Part shown: positions 29,887-38,900 of the stretch, piece by piece
Layout: each line of letters opens with the position of its first letter
Numbering within the stretch: the first letter of the stretch is position 1
NCBI GenBank assembly: GCA_964650405.1
Contig: CAZYTO010000015.1
Span: 1 to 39,308, forward strand
DNA: 39,308 bases
Source of the DNA: CAZYTO01 sp964650405
GTDB taxonomy: Bacteria; Acidobacteriota; Thermoanaerobaculia; Gp7-AA8
Reading direction: 5' to 3'
Position numbers and translations under genes: made by a program
The notes under the pieces: model-generated
What the model was told of the DNA's origin: nothing
The model's database searches: none
Seen by the model: only the letters and a program-made list of their open reading frames with translations

Positions 29887-31593
29887 TCAGGGCCTCGTCG
29901 GGCGGCGATGGGGGCCGGCGGGCGGCGGTGCGATCCCGAAGGCGCCGGGGTTCAGGAACTTCGCCGCGGCCAGGGCGTCGATCACGCCCCACCCGGTCAG
30001 TGCGTCGATTCCCGGGTCGCCGATGTCCTCGGTGTTGAGGACCATGGCGTTGCGGATGTCGACCGCCGTCGCCGTCGGGGACAGCGCCCAGAGGAGGGCG
30101 GCCACGCCGGCGGCATGCGGGGACGCCATCGACGTGCCGTTCATCTTCACGTAGCTGTCGTCCCAGGTGCTGAGGGTGACGGTGGTCTTCGTCCCGGTCA
30201 GCGGCTGGAACTTGTGGCCGGCGTCGGTCGAGAGTGCGACGACCACGGGCCAATTGAAGTCCACGTCCGGCTGGAAGGGAACGCAGCCGTCCGGCGTGCA
30301 ATCGGGCCGGATGAGGGTCCAGTTCTGGTACGCGACCGACCCTTCCGCGTTCATGATGAGGGCGCCGATGGCTCCCGCGGCCACGGCGTTCTTTACTTTC
30401 TCCGCGAAGGGGACACTGATGTCGCGCTGCATGAAGGCGATCTTGCCGGCCAGCCCGGCCGGCATGTCCTCGGGACGGCCGATTCCGCAGAAGACGAGCT
30501 GGCCGGTGATCTCTCCGCGCTTCGCGCCGATCAGCGGGGCGGCCTCGGTGGTCGATGTGCCGTCGTCCCCCACCGCCGTGGCCGAGGGAATGCTGCCGAC
30601 GGGAACGGTCGAAAGGACGTCGACGCCGGGAGCCATGACGGCCAGGCCCGCGCCGTAGCTCGAGAAGTCGGCCCGCTTCTCGTTCGCGTCGACCGCACCG
30701 ATGGCGAAGACGCCGGGATAGGCGGCGGGGTAGCTGAGGGCCGCGAACCCGGAGTTGCCCGCGGCGGCGATAGGCAGGACGTTCGCCGCCACGAGCTTGG
30801 CCATGGCTTCTCCCTCCGGGGCCGACCCATCGCCGGAGCCGAAGGACATGTTCACGATCCAGTTGCCGCCCAGCTCCGCCTTCTTCTTCAGGAGCCAATC
30901 GACGGCGTCGATGACGTTTTCGTCCGTGCCGGTCCCGAGCGAGCCTTGCAGCACCTTCACCATCCAGAGGTCGGTCTCGGGAGCGACGCCGACCACGCCG
31001 AGGTTGTTGTCCGTGGCGGCGATGGTTCCGCTCACGTGCGTGCCGTGCCGGTTGTCGTCGAAGGGGACGTTGGTCTTGTCGAAGGTGTTGTAGCCGCCCT
31101 TGTAGGCGTGCTGCAGATCGGGATGGCTGGAGTCGATCCCGGTGTCGAACACCGCTACGTGGACGTTGTGGCTGCCGCGGGTGATGGGCCAGACGTCGCG
31201 GGCGTGGACGAGATCGACGCCGTACGGCACGGTCTGGGCGCCGGAGTACGGGCTGCCGTTGCTCGCGATGGCCGCCGTGGCCCGGGCCACGGCGGGTGCG
31301 TCGAGCAGGTGCCGCTCCACGACGGGCGTGACGTAGCGGACGCCGGCCGAGGCGCGGAGGGCGGCCGCCTCGTCCGAGGTGAGGGTGGCCGCGAATCCGT
31401 CGAAGTTGTCGAAGGCGCGGACGTCGTGGGCCCGGACGTCGTGGGCCCGGACGTCGTCATTGCTCTGCATCAGGCGCGCCGCAGCCGCGCGGCCCGCGGC
31501 CTTCGTGCCGATGAGGTAACGGGTCTTGATCTGCGCCGCCCCCGGCAGCGCCGCCAGGAGGGAGAGGGAAAGTGCGAGAAGGGGACGTGTCAT
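29887..31593 (-). CDS. Secreted subtilisin-like serine protease (S8) with PA-domain insert
   Basis: This 568-aa preproprotein has a signal peptide (1-20) and an I9-type propeptide (24-98). The S8 catalytic domain has Asp150 (FDTGID), His183 (HGTHVSGT), oxyanion Asn280 (AAGNSG) and Ser488 (NGTSMASPH). About 120 residues (355-475) between Asn280 and Ser488 form a PA-like insert with two cysteine clusters (VFCG, DCTPDGCVP). The tail is Pro-rich. Residues 47-61 are DVRAH, DVRAH, DVRAF, from an exact 15-nt tandem repeat. TACACT (31610-31615) is 16 nt upstream of the ATG. It likely degrades extracellular protein. It is the tandem paralogue of the next gene. Confidence 0.92.
   Translation of the reverse strand: MTRPLLALSLSLLAALPGAAQIKTRYLIGTKAAGRAAAARLMQSNDDVRAHDVRAHDVRAFDNFDGFAATLTSDEAAALRASAGVRYVTPVVERHLLDAPAVARATAAIASNGSPYSGAQTVPYGVDLVHARDVWPITRGSHNVHVAVFDTGIDSSHPDLQHAYKGGYNTFDKTNVPFDDNRHGTHVSGTIAATDNNLGVVGVAPETDLWMVKVLQGSLGTGTDENVIDAVDWLLKKKAELGGNWIVNMSFGSGDGSAPEGEAMAKLVAANVLPIAAAGNSGFAALSYPAAYPGVFAIGAVDANEKRADFSSYGAGLAVMAPGVDVLSTVPVGSIPSATAVGDDGTSTTEAAPLIGAKRGEITGQLVFCGIGRPEDMPAGLAGKIAFMQRDISVPFAEKVKNAVAAGAIGALIMNAEGSVAYQNWTLIRPDCTPDGCVPFQPDVDFNWPVVVALSTDAGHKFQPLTGTKTTVTLSTWDDSYVKMNGTSMASPHAAGVAALLWALSPTATAVDIRNAMVLNTEDIGDPGIDALTGWGVIDALAAAKFLNPGAFGIAPPPAGPHRRPTRP
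31418..31458. repeat. In-frame 15-nt tandem repeat in an S8 propeptide
   Basis: Two exact 15-nt units (31418-31432, 31433-31447) and a third partial one. The unit length is a multiple of three, so copy changes keep the frame. It encodes a repeated DVRAH in the propeptide. Confidence 0.85.
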
Positions 31594-31626
31594 TCGATGG
31601 TCTCGCGCAAGTGTACGGCCGGGACG

Positions 31627-31647
31627 GCGCGGGCGTTTAGCCCGCGC
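31627..31647. repeat. Hairpin between the two S8 protease genes
   Basis: GCGCGGGC/GCCCGCGC with a 5-nt loop (GTTTA). There is no T-tract in either direction, so an mRNA-stabilising hairpin or dispersed palindrome is likelier than a terminator. Confidence 0.5.
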
Positions 31648-31655
31648 GCCCGGAT

Positions 31656-33347
31656 TCAGTGCCCGCGGCGCAGGATCGTACGCCCGGTGGGGGTGGCCGG
31701 CGGAGGGCCGAAGCCGAATGCGGACAGCGCCAACGACCGCGCCGCGGCATACGGGTCGACGACTCCATAGCCGTACGTCTGGTCAACGCCGGGATCGCCG
31801 AGATCGTGGGCGGTGTTCAGCAATGCACTGAGAATCGTTTCCCGCGACGCCGTCGGTACGACGGACCATACGAGCGCTGCTGCGCCGGCGGCATGCGGCG
31901 TGGCCATGGACGTGCCGTTGAGGTTTGCGAAGCCTTCCATTCCGAAGGTCGCGGACATCGTGACGTCCGGCGTTGCCTTGATGGCTTCGCCGGCGCTCTG
32001 GCCGATGAACACCATCGGGATGACCGAACTGGCAGCCGTCACGGTGCCGAGGTCCATCGTCACGAGGCCGTCACCCTGGTTGTTGTAGACGACGGCGGCT
32101 TTGGCACCGGCGGCTTTCGCGTTCGTCATCTTGGTGGAGAAGGTCACGGAAGCGCCGTTCGCGCCACCGCGAGAGATCAGTGCGATCTTTCCCGCGACGC
32201 CAATGGGGAAGTCGGCAGCGGTCGCGCCGAATCCGCAGAAGACGAAGGGCCCGCTGATCGCCGGATTGGCAAGGCACAGGTCACGGGTGCCAATCTTGGC
32301 TGCGGGTGTCTGGGCCAGATAGGAGTGACCGTCCGAGGTGGAGAGTCCCTGGGCGACGTACGAGGAGATCACATCGACCCCGGGCGCAACCAGTTTGAGC
32401 TGAGGGCCTCGTTGCGAGAAGTCGGCGATCGTTCTGGTCGCGTCAATGGCTCCCACCGCCACGACGCTCGGATAAGCGGCGGGGTACGAGATGTCGAAGG
32501 TGGGACTCGCCGGAAGGAAGCCGTTACCCGATGCTGCGAAGACGAGAATGCCCGCGTCCGCAGCGGCTTGAAAGGCCGCCTGTTCGGAGGGGGAAGCACT
32601 CCCGCCGCCGAGGGAAAGGTTGGCGACCCAGTTTCCGCCGATGTCCTTCTTCTTGTTGACCACCCACTGCATCGCCGTAATCAGGACATCGCTGAAGGTC
32701 GTGCTCCCGCAGTAGTTGAGGACCTTTACCGAGTAGATGTCTGCGTCCGGGGCAACGCCTACGACGCCCGATGCATCATTCGCCGCGGCGATGATGCCCG
32801 CCACATGCGTTCCGTGGCCCTCGTCATCGAGCGGATCGTTGTCGCCGTTCACGAGATCGGTGCCGCCCTTGAAGGCATGCGCCAGCTCGGGGTGGTGGTA
32901 GTCGATCCCCGTGTCGATGATCGCGACGTGCGTTGCGGTGCCGGTCGTTTTCGCACTGCCGGCGCCGACGGGCCAGACGTATTGCGCATTCAACATGGCC
33001 ACGCCGTAGGGCATCGTCTGGTAGCCCTGGACGACCGTGTCGCTCAGAGGGGACGGCTTCGAAGGTATCGCCATGAGGTGCCGCTCGACCGTCGGCTCGA
33101 CGTACGCGACGTGGGGCGACTTGCGGAGTTGAGCGACCTCTGCGTCGGTCAGGTAGGCCGCGAAGCCGTTGATGATGTCCCAGCCGTTGATGTCGCGATC
33201 GGTACGCGGCGCAAGATCATCGCGGAGGATCTGGGGCAGTGCCAGGCGCGTCATCGACCGCGTCACGACGATGTAGCGATGCGGATTCTCATCGGCGTAC
33301 AGAACAGGGACGACAAGCAGCGCGAGCAGAAGCAGAGGTCGTTTCAT
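31656..33347 (-). CDS. Secreted subtilisin-like serine protease (S8), second paralogue
   Basis: This 563-aa protein has a signal peptide (LLLLALLVVPVLYA), an I9 propeptide (22-92), Asp145 (IDTGIDY), His178 (HGTHVAGI), Asn275 (AASGNG) and Ser480 (NGTSMATPHAAG). A PA-like insert (about 352-470) contains VFCGFG and GVAGKIALISRGG. The Pro-rich tail ends in RTILRRGH. Layout and insert position match the gene at 29887-31593, and the genes are 62 nt apart on the same strand, so they arose by tandem duplication with strong divergence. TAGCTT lies 9 nt before the ATG as a weak -10 candidate. It diverges from the CoA-binding gene with only 81 nt between the starts. Confidence 0.92.
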   Translation of the reverse strand: MKRPLLLLALLVVPVLYADENPHRYIVVTRSMTRLALPQILRDDLAPRTDRDINGWDIINGFAAYLTDAEVAQLRKSPHVAYVEPTVERHLMAIPSKPSPLSDTVVQGYQTMPYGVAMLNAQYVWPVGAGSAKTTGTATHVAIIDTGIDYHHPELAHAFKGGTDLVNGDNDPLDDEGHGTHVAGIIAAANDASGVVGVAPDADIYSVKVLNYCGSTTFSDVLITAMQWVVNKKKDIGGNWVANLSLGGGSASPSEQAAFQAAADAGILVFAASGNGFLPASPTFDISYPAAYPSVVAVGAIDATRTIADFSQRGPQLKLVAPGVDVISSYVAQGLSTSDGHSYLAQTPAAKIGTRDLCLANPAISGPFVFCGFGATAADFPIGVAGKIALISRGGANGASVTFSTKMTNAKAAGAKAAVVYNNQGDGLVTMDLGTVTAASSVIPMVFIGQSAGEAIKATPDVTMSATFGMEGFANLNGTSMATPHAAGAAALVWSVVPTASRETILSALLNTAHDLGDPGVDQTYGYGVVDPYAAARSLALSAFGFGPPPATPTGRTILRRGH

Positions 33348-33428
33348 GATGAGTTGAAGCTAGAAATGAAGGTGGCTCCTGTCGAAATTCCGCCGAAATC
33401 GCGTCGCCGTCCGGTAATCTCCGCCCTC

Positions 33429-33872
33429 ATGACCGACTGGAAACAGAACCTCATCACCGAGCCGTACGCCATCGCGGAGCTCATTCGCGGGACGAATACC
33501 ATCGCCGTGCTCGGGATCAAGACCGAGTCGCACGCGGACCAGGCGGCGTTTTACGTCCCGGCTCACATGGCCGCGGCCGGCTACGACGTCATCCCCGTCC
33601 CCGTCTACTACCCCGACGTCACCGAGATCCTCGGCAGGCCGGTCTTCCGTAAGCTGGCAGACGTCGGCCGCCCCATCGACATGGTCAACGTCTTCCGCCG
33701 GCCCAACGACATTCCGCCCCACGTCGACGACATCCTCGCCGCGAAGCCGAAGAGCGTCTGGTTCCAGCTCGGGATCCGCAACGACGAAGCGGCCCAGCGC
33801 CTGGCCGAGGCCGGCATCAAGGTCGTCCAGGACCGCTGCCTGATGGTCGAGGAGGGGCGGCTGCGGCGCTAG
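33429..33872 (+). CDS. CoA-binding domain protein (YccU-like)
   Basis: This 147-aa, single-domain Rossmann-like protein has the CoA-binding pattern TIAVLGIKTESHADQ near the N-terminus, YDVIPVPVYYPDVTEILG in the middle and VWFQLGIRNDEAAQRLAEAG towards the end. The family binds coenzyme A or a nucleotide; cellular role unclear. The ATG at 33429 is 8 nt after TAATCT (33415-33420) with no Shine-Dalgarno, a good leaderless candidate. The open frame extends far upstream, antisense to the S8 gene, but that part is a shadow. Four nt separate it from the alpha/beta hydrolase, so they are probably one operon. Confidence 0.88.
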   Translation: MTDWKQNLITEPYAIAELIRGTNTIAVLGIKTESHADQAAFYVPAHMAAAGYDVIPVPVYYPDVTEILGRPVFRKLADVGRPIDMVNVFRRPNDIPPHVDDILAAKPKSVWFQLGIRNDEAAQRLAEAGIKVVQDRCLMVEEGRLRR

Positions 33873-33876
33873 CGTC

Positions 33877-34635
33877 TTGCAAGCCGAGCAGGTCACCCTC
33901 GATCCGTATTCGTTCGGCGTCTCGTACGCCGGCGCCGGGACGCCGGTCCTTCTCATTCACGGCCTTGGCGGATCGAGTGACTGGTGGCGGTACAACGTCG
34001 ACGCCCTGGCCGCCGGGCATCGCGTCGCGGCCCTCGACCTCGTCGGGTCCGGCCGGAACCGCTTCTTTCAGAAGCGCAGCGTCCTGCCACGCACGCTCGC
34101 GGAGGTTGCGGCACTGCTGGCGCGCTGGATGGAGACGGCGTTTGCCGAACCAGTCCACCTCATTGGCAACTCGCTGGGTGGACGCATCGCGTTGCACATC
34201 GCCGCGGCGCGGCCGGAGCTCGTGCGTTCGCTCGTGCTGGTCGACTCTCCGGGAGTTCCACTCGGGTTTCGGCCGATGGCACACCTCCGCCAACTGTTCA
34301 CGACACACGGCGCGCGCTCTTTCGCCGGGCTGGTGATGCACGACGCCCTGCGCACCGGGCCTTGGTTTCTCGTGCGTTCCCTGGCGGCGCTTCTTGGCGA
34401 TGACCCTCGCCCGCTCCTCGACTCCATCCGCATGCCTCTGCTCTTCGTGTGGGGAGAGCAGGATGCGTTCGTGCCGCTGCTCTACGCGCGGCGAACGGCG
34501 GAACGATTGCCGCGGGCGAAGCTCGTCGTCATCCCGCGGGCGGGGCACGTACCGATGTGGGATAACCCGCCCGCGTTCAATCGTGAGGTGACAGCATTCC
34601 TGCGGGAGATCGATTCCCCTGGTCCCGGCACGTAA
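33877..34635 (+). CDS. Alpha/beta-hydrolase
   Basis: This 252-aa hydrolase starts at TTG (33877), 4 nt past the previous stop. The fold motifs are the oxyanion-hole HGLGGSSDWW (29-37), the nucleophile elbow GNSLGG (Ser99), the acid Asp196 in WGEQDAFVP and His224 in RAGHVPMWDNP. The substrate cannot be read from the sequence; the family includes esterases, C-C hydrolases and thioesterases. Coupling with a CoA-binding protein is suggestive of acyl-CoA chemistry but not proof. The GGAGGGG at 33850-33856, inside the preceding gene, is too far to serve as its ribosome site. Confidence 0.88.
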   Translation: MQAEQVTLDPYSFGVSYAGAGTPVLLIHGLGGSSDWWRYNVDALAAGHRVAALDLVGSGRNRFFQKRSVLPRTLAEVAALLARWMETAFAEPVHLIGNSLGGRIALHIAAARPELVRSLVLVDSPGVPLGFRPMAHLRQLFTTHGARSFAGLVMHDALRTGPWFLVRSLAALLGDDPRPLLDSIRMPLLFVWGEQDAFVPLLYARRTAERLPRAKLVVIPRAGHVPMWDNPPAFNREVTAFLREIDSPGPGT

Positions 34636-34658
34636 CCCGGTTCCCGCTCGCCGGCCGT

Positions 34659-34808
34659 CTACCCGATCCGCTGCAGGATCAGCCGGTCGGGTCCGAAAAG
34701 CGCCCGCTTCACGAACGTGAGAATCGGCACGAGTGTGGCTGCGATGACGAAGCACTGAACGAGGTCGGCGAAGTTGTTGCCGCAGTCGGCGCAGACAGAC
34801 AGATCCAT
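34659..34808 (-). CDS. 49-aa membrane microprotein downstream of the MgtC-family gene
   Basis: This small open frame is well supported by AAGGAG 6 nt before its ATG. The protein begins MDLSVCADCGNNFADLVQ. A CxxC (6-9) precedes one hydrophobic segment (about 16-33, CFVIAATLVPILTF), then a basic, amphipathic tail (KRALFGPDRLILQRIG). It lies 54 nt downstream of the MgtC-family gene on the same strand, so it may share that transcript. I recognise no family. In Salmonella a small membrane peptide, MgtR, is encoded with mgtC and promotes MgtC turnover; a similar role here is only an analogy, since no sequence similarity is claimed. Confidence 0.6.
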   Translation of the reverse strand: MDLSVCADCGNNFADLVQCFVIAATLVPILTFVKRALFGPDRLILQRIG

Positions 34809-34862
34809 GACGATCTCCTTGCACCACAGCTTGCGTCCGTTCGCGTGCGAACGGGATGTCGT

Positions 34863-35381
34863 TCACCGACGCGGTGCGTGATCGTCACCGGTCGTTACCC
34901 GGTGTCCATTCTCCGGTTTCGGGTCCTTGAAGATGTAGTGCACGAGCCGTTCGAAGGGTCGTCCCACCGTGACAATGAGGATGGCCAGGATGCTGGCCGC
35001 GATCGCCGGCGCCCACTCTCCCGCGCCGCAGGCAATGCCGAGGGCCGCCGTGACCCAGATCGTGGCGGCAGTCGTCAGGCCATGGACCGTCTCCGAGCCG
35101 TGCTCGTTCTTGAGGATCGTGCCGCCGCCGAGGAAGCCGACGCCGACGATGATCCCCTGGATGACGCGGGAGAGTGTGTCGGTCGGAAGCGCTGCCACTC
35201 CGGTCGTAGGCACGATGATGACGACGAGCAGGGCGGCACCGAGGCTCACCAGGGCATGCGTGCGCAGCCCGGCCGGACGGCGCCGCACCTCGCGATCGAG
35301 TCCGATCGCGGAACCGGCCAGCACTGCCGCGCCGAGGCGGATGACGACTTCCCGCAGAACGTCAAATGAAAGCAAGCGCAA
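34863..35381 (-). CDS. MgtC/SapB-family membrane protein
   Basis: This 172-aa protein has four to five membrane segments. Core family motifs are present: GSAIGLDREVRRRPAGLRTH (23-42), QGIIVGVGFLGGGTILK (75-91) and GLTTAATIWVTAALGIACG (101-119). The C-terminus is short and lacks the ACT-like domain of Salmonella MgtC, so it is nearer the SapB/YhiD type. Family members act at the inner membrane in low-magnesium or acid stress and can modulate the F-ATPase. The start is TTG at 35381, since an in-frame stop lies just upstream and no ATG is available. Confidence 0.88.
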   Translation of the reverse strand: MRLLSFDVLREVVIRLGAAVLAGSAIGLDREVRRRPAGLRTHALVSLGAALLVVIIVPTTGVAALPTDTLSRVIQGIIVGVGFLGGGTILKNEHGSETVHGLTTAATIWVTAALGIACGAGEWAPAIAASILAILIVTVGRPFERLVHYIFKDPKPENGHRVTTGDDHAPRR

Positions 35382-35472
35382 CGATGATACGTGAAGGAGT
35401 CAGTCAGAGGGGGATGCCGGAGGTGAGGCCCGGTTGCATATTGCGAACGTGAAAACCAATCCACTGCCTTAC

Positions 35473-35784
35473 CTACCCCATCTCGCGATGTCCGTCTACG
35501 GCGACGGAGGATTTGTTGATTCCGAAGCGACGGTCGAAGGCATTACGAAACTGGTCGCGGACTTGGAATCGGGTGCCGCTTCGCTTGACTTCAACCCGGC
35601 GTGCTACGCCATTGCGTACATGCACTTGCAGGCCGATACCCGGAGAGAAGGCGATCAACTCGAGGATTGCGTCGAGGTCTTCGTCAAAGGCCGCGGGTGC
35701 CTTATCGCGATTCGTAAGCCACCACTGTCGCGCGTCGGCGATCTCTCTTCGAGCGCGAGCTTTGAAGCGGATCGTTCTTTTCAA
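35473..35784 (-). CDS. ParE/RelE-superfamily toxin, atypical C-terminus
   Basis: This 103-aa protein begins at TTG, overlapping the antitoxin stop by 4 nt. The first 70 residues fit ParE well: FKARARREIADARQWW, a helix pair to ELIAFSPGIG and the strands NGVARRVEVKRSGTRF. In most ParE proteins the next residues are a Tyr-rich strand and a final strand ending near a His/Arg. Here the last 30 (FGINKSSVAVDGHREMG at the end) do not look like that. The gene may be truncated by an old frameshift and inactive, or a divergent form. Third codon positions are visibly less GC-rich than in neighbours, as expected for acquired toxin-antitoxin DNA. Confidence 0.7.
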   Translation of the reverse strand: MKRTIRFKARARREIADARQWWLTNRDKAPAAFDEDLDAILELIAFSPGIGLQVHVRNGVARRVEVKRSGTRFQVRDQFRNAFDRRFGINKSSVAVDGHREMG

Positions 35785-35948
35785 CGCTGCCCGTGTAGCT
35801 GACGCCGGAACTCTTCCCAGGTCATCCCTTCCTCAGGATCAGCATCCGCCTCCGCGATGGCCTCGTTAAGCATCGCCTCTTCCTCGGCGGAGAGCTGCAC
35901 TTCGCCGCGGGATTCGTCGTCGATCGCCGGCTGCCGTGCGTCTTTCAT
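35781..35948 (-). CDS. Antitoxin of the ParE-like system
   Basis: This 55-aa acidic protein has a central helix LSAEEEAMLNEAIAEADADP and the tail EEGMTWEEFRRQL, a pattern typical of short antitoxins paired with ParE. The ATG at 35948 overlaps the stop of the oxidoreductase by 4 nt (ATGA), and its own stop overlaps the toxin start. The tail should wrap the toxin; a separate DNA-binding domain is not obvious in so short a protein. With no gap upstream it may depend on transcription from the oxidoreductase promoter. Confidence 0.75.
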   Translation of the reverse strand: MKDARQPAIDDESRGEVQLSAEEEAMLNEAIAEADADPEEGMTWEEFRRQLHGQR

Positions 35949-38900
35949 GCCCCTGATGCTACCTCGGCCTCGGGGCGTTTCGACAGCAGGCGGGTCAGCC
36001 AGAGGTTGGTCAGCTTCTCCACCACCGTGTTCTGCCGCAGGCGGGCTCGCAGGTTCTGGAAGTCGACCTCGTCGAGGTGCTGGTCCTGGTTGAAGCAGGA
36101 GAAGACGAACGTCTCCTTCCCCGACTTCGGATCGACGTGCCGCTGCAGGCACTGGGCGCAGACCTGTTTCATCATGCACTGCATCGGCGAGTTGATGGAG
36201 CCGATGCCGATGTGCTGCGGCGAGAGATATGGAGCCAGGACGGCGTGCCGCGCCTCCTTCACCGCACGCATCATGCCGTCGCTGCCGATGGCGATGACCC
36301 GGGAGGCGTTCCGAAGGTCGAACTCGGGGGCGGTCTGGGCGTAGGCAACCATCGACTGGACGATGTTGCCGGCGAAGGCCCGATCCTGCGGGCGGCGCGG
36401 CTCGATGGCCTCGCCGGCGTCCACCGACCAGATCACCTGGTCCGTGCCCGCTTCGATCTCGTCGCGCTTGAAGACGTCTTCCTTCTTCTTGTAGCCGGCG
36501 AAGTAGACGACCTTGCAGCCGGCGTCTTTGAGGGCCCGGGCGATGGAGAACAGCACGGCGTTGCCGAGACCGCCGCCGGCCAGGAGGATGGTCTCATTGC
36601 GCGGGATCTCCGTGGGCATGCCGGTCGGACCCATCACCACCACGTGCTCGCCCGGTTTCAGCGTCGCGCAGAGGCGCGAGGAGCCGCCCATCTCGAGAAT
36701 GATCAGCGACAGCAGTCCGCGCTCCGGATCGGTCCAGGCGCCGGTCAGGGCGATGCCTTCCATCACCAGCTTCGTGCCGTCGATCTCCGGCGCCGTGGCC
36801 TCGTAGTTCTGCAGCCGGAAGAACTGTCCCGGCTCGAAGTGGCGTGAGGCGAACGGTGCGCGCACGACCACTTCCACGATCGTCGGGGTGAGGCGGTTCA
36901 CGGCATGCACGGTGGGCAGGAGGCCGTCGTCGAGCGCGGCGGTGAGCGTCCGCCAGCGGTCGTCGCGCTCTTCCTGCGCCGCGGCGCCGCGGTCGAGCGA
37001 CTTCAGTGCATCGGCGAAGAGCGACGTGACGAACGGATAGCCGTCCTTCGCCGAGGCCATGGCCTTGACCACGTTGCCTGCATAACGCGGGTGGTTGTCG
37101 CCGTAGAACGTGATGAGCTTCTCCCGCGCGGCGGGATGCTGGTACGAGGTGAAGAAGCCGCGCTCGCGCGTGGGGTCGACCTCGATGAGGGTGAGCGGGG
37201 AAGGGCGAGCGGCGAGCGGCGCGGAAGAGGAGGTCGCCGTGCCCTCCCGCTCGCCGCTCGCCGCCTCCCGCTCGCCGGCCAGCGCCGGCTCGGCTGCAAG
37301 CCGGTATCCCTGAAAAAACTGCCCGTACTTATCGAGCTTGAACGTGCCGGGGTGCTCCTTCTCATAGATGACGTTCGGGCTCGTTCCGGCGGCCACCATG
37401 AGCGTACGCGCCGGCAACTCCACCACGTGTCCCGAGTCCTGGAAGCGGCCGTCTTCGTTCACCTGCTTCTCGAAGACGACCGACTTCAGGTGTCCGAGCT
37501 CGTCGGCGAAGGCTTCCACCGGCGAGAGCATTTCCGCGTAGGCGATGCCTTCCTCGAAGGCCTTGATGACTTCTTCGTGGTTGAGACGGTAGGCGGGGGA
37601 GTCCAGGAGCGTCTTGCGGTAGGCGATGGTCACGCCGCCCCACTCGCGCACGAGGGGAATGAAATCCGGCGCTTCGTTCTCCGCCGCGGCACGGGCTCGC
37701 TCGTCGCGCACGGCGCGCCCATGTCCGAGGAACTCGTTCAGCACGCCCAGCTCCTCGGCGTCATAGCCGTTGCGGACGCTCGCCTCGCCGAATTCGGCGC
37801 AGAGCGTCTCGTAGCGCGCCAGGACCTTCTCGACCTGGACCGGGTAGTACGCCATCAGCTCCGTGGCCGTGTCGATGGCGGTGAGACCGCCGCCGATGAC
37901 GACGGCCGGCAGGCGCACCTGCAGGTTGGCCATCGAGCTCTGTTTGAATGCCCCGGTGAGCTGCAGGGCCATGAGGAAGTCCGAGGCCTTGCGGATGCCG
38001 CGGAGGAGGTTGTTCTTCATGCGCACGATGGTCGGAGTGCCGGCGCCGGCGGCGATGGCGATGTGGTCGAAGCCGAGCTCGTCGAACGCATCGTCGATGG
38101 TCAGCGTGCCGCCGAAGCGCACCCCACCGTAGACCTTCAGGTTCTTCTTCCGCTCCAGGGCGATGCGGATGACCTTGAGGAAGTTCTTGTCCGAGCGGAC
38201 GGTGATGCCGTACTCGGACACGCCGCCGAACCCGGCCAGGATGCGGTCGTTCAGGTCGTCCCACAGGGCCGCCCGCGCGTCGCGGATCGGCTCGGTCAGG
38301 AGGTTCGCGTCGAGGGGCTCGATCTTCAGGCCGTCGATGGCCACGACGCCGAAGCCTTCGTTCGAGAGGTAATGGGCCAGGGTGTAGCCGGCCGGGCCGA
38401 GGCCGACGACGAGGACGTTCCGGCCGTCGTAGGGGAGGGCTAGCGGCCGGCGGACGTTGAGCGGATTCCAGCGCGTGAGCAGCGCGTAGATCTCGAAGCC
38501 ATAGGGCAGCCAGAGGACGTCGGTCAATGCGCCCGTCTCGATCTGCGGGATGTTGACCGGGTCCTGCTTCTGGAAGATGCACGACTTCATGCAGTCGTTG
38601 CAGATGCGGTGACCGGTGCCTGGGCACATCGGGTTGTCGATCATGGCCACGGCCAGCGCGGCGATCGACTCGCCGTCCACGCGCAGGGCGTTCATCTCGC
38701 CGATCTTCTCGTCCAGCGGGCAGCCTTCCAGCGAGATCCCGAGGGGGTTGACCTTGAACTTCCCGTCCTTGCCGTCGCTCTGAAGGGGGAAGCCGTGCGA
38801 GCAGGAGTCTTTCTTCCGCTCGTGGCAATAGATGCAGTACGTAGCTTCGTCGGTGATGCGCCGCGGCGTGGCCCGGTTGTCGGTGAGGTGGAAGGCGTCG

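Noticed and set aside
31659..33428. Upstream part of a 737-codon plus-strand frame
   Set aside because: Antisense to the second S8 protease; only the last 147 codons (from 33429) show a family, so the gene starts there.
35434..35802. Plus-strand frame opposite the ParE-like toxin, possibly starting at GTG 35449
   Set aside because: The first 45 codons look protein-like, but the frame covers the toxin-antitoxin pair, lacks a ribosome site and its end is toxin antisense. The minus-strand pair has the overlap pattern and family match.
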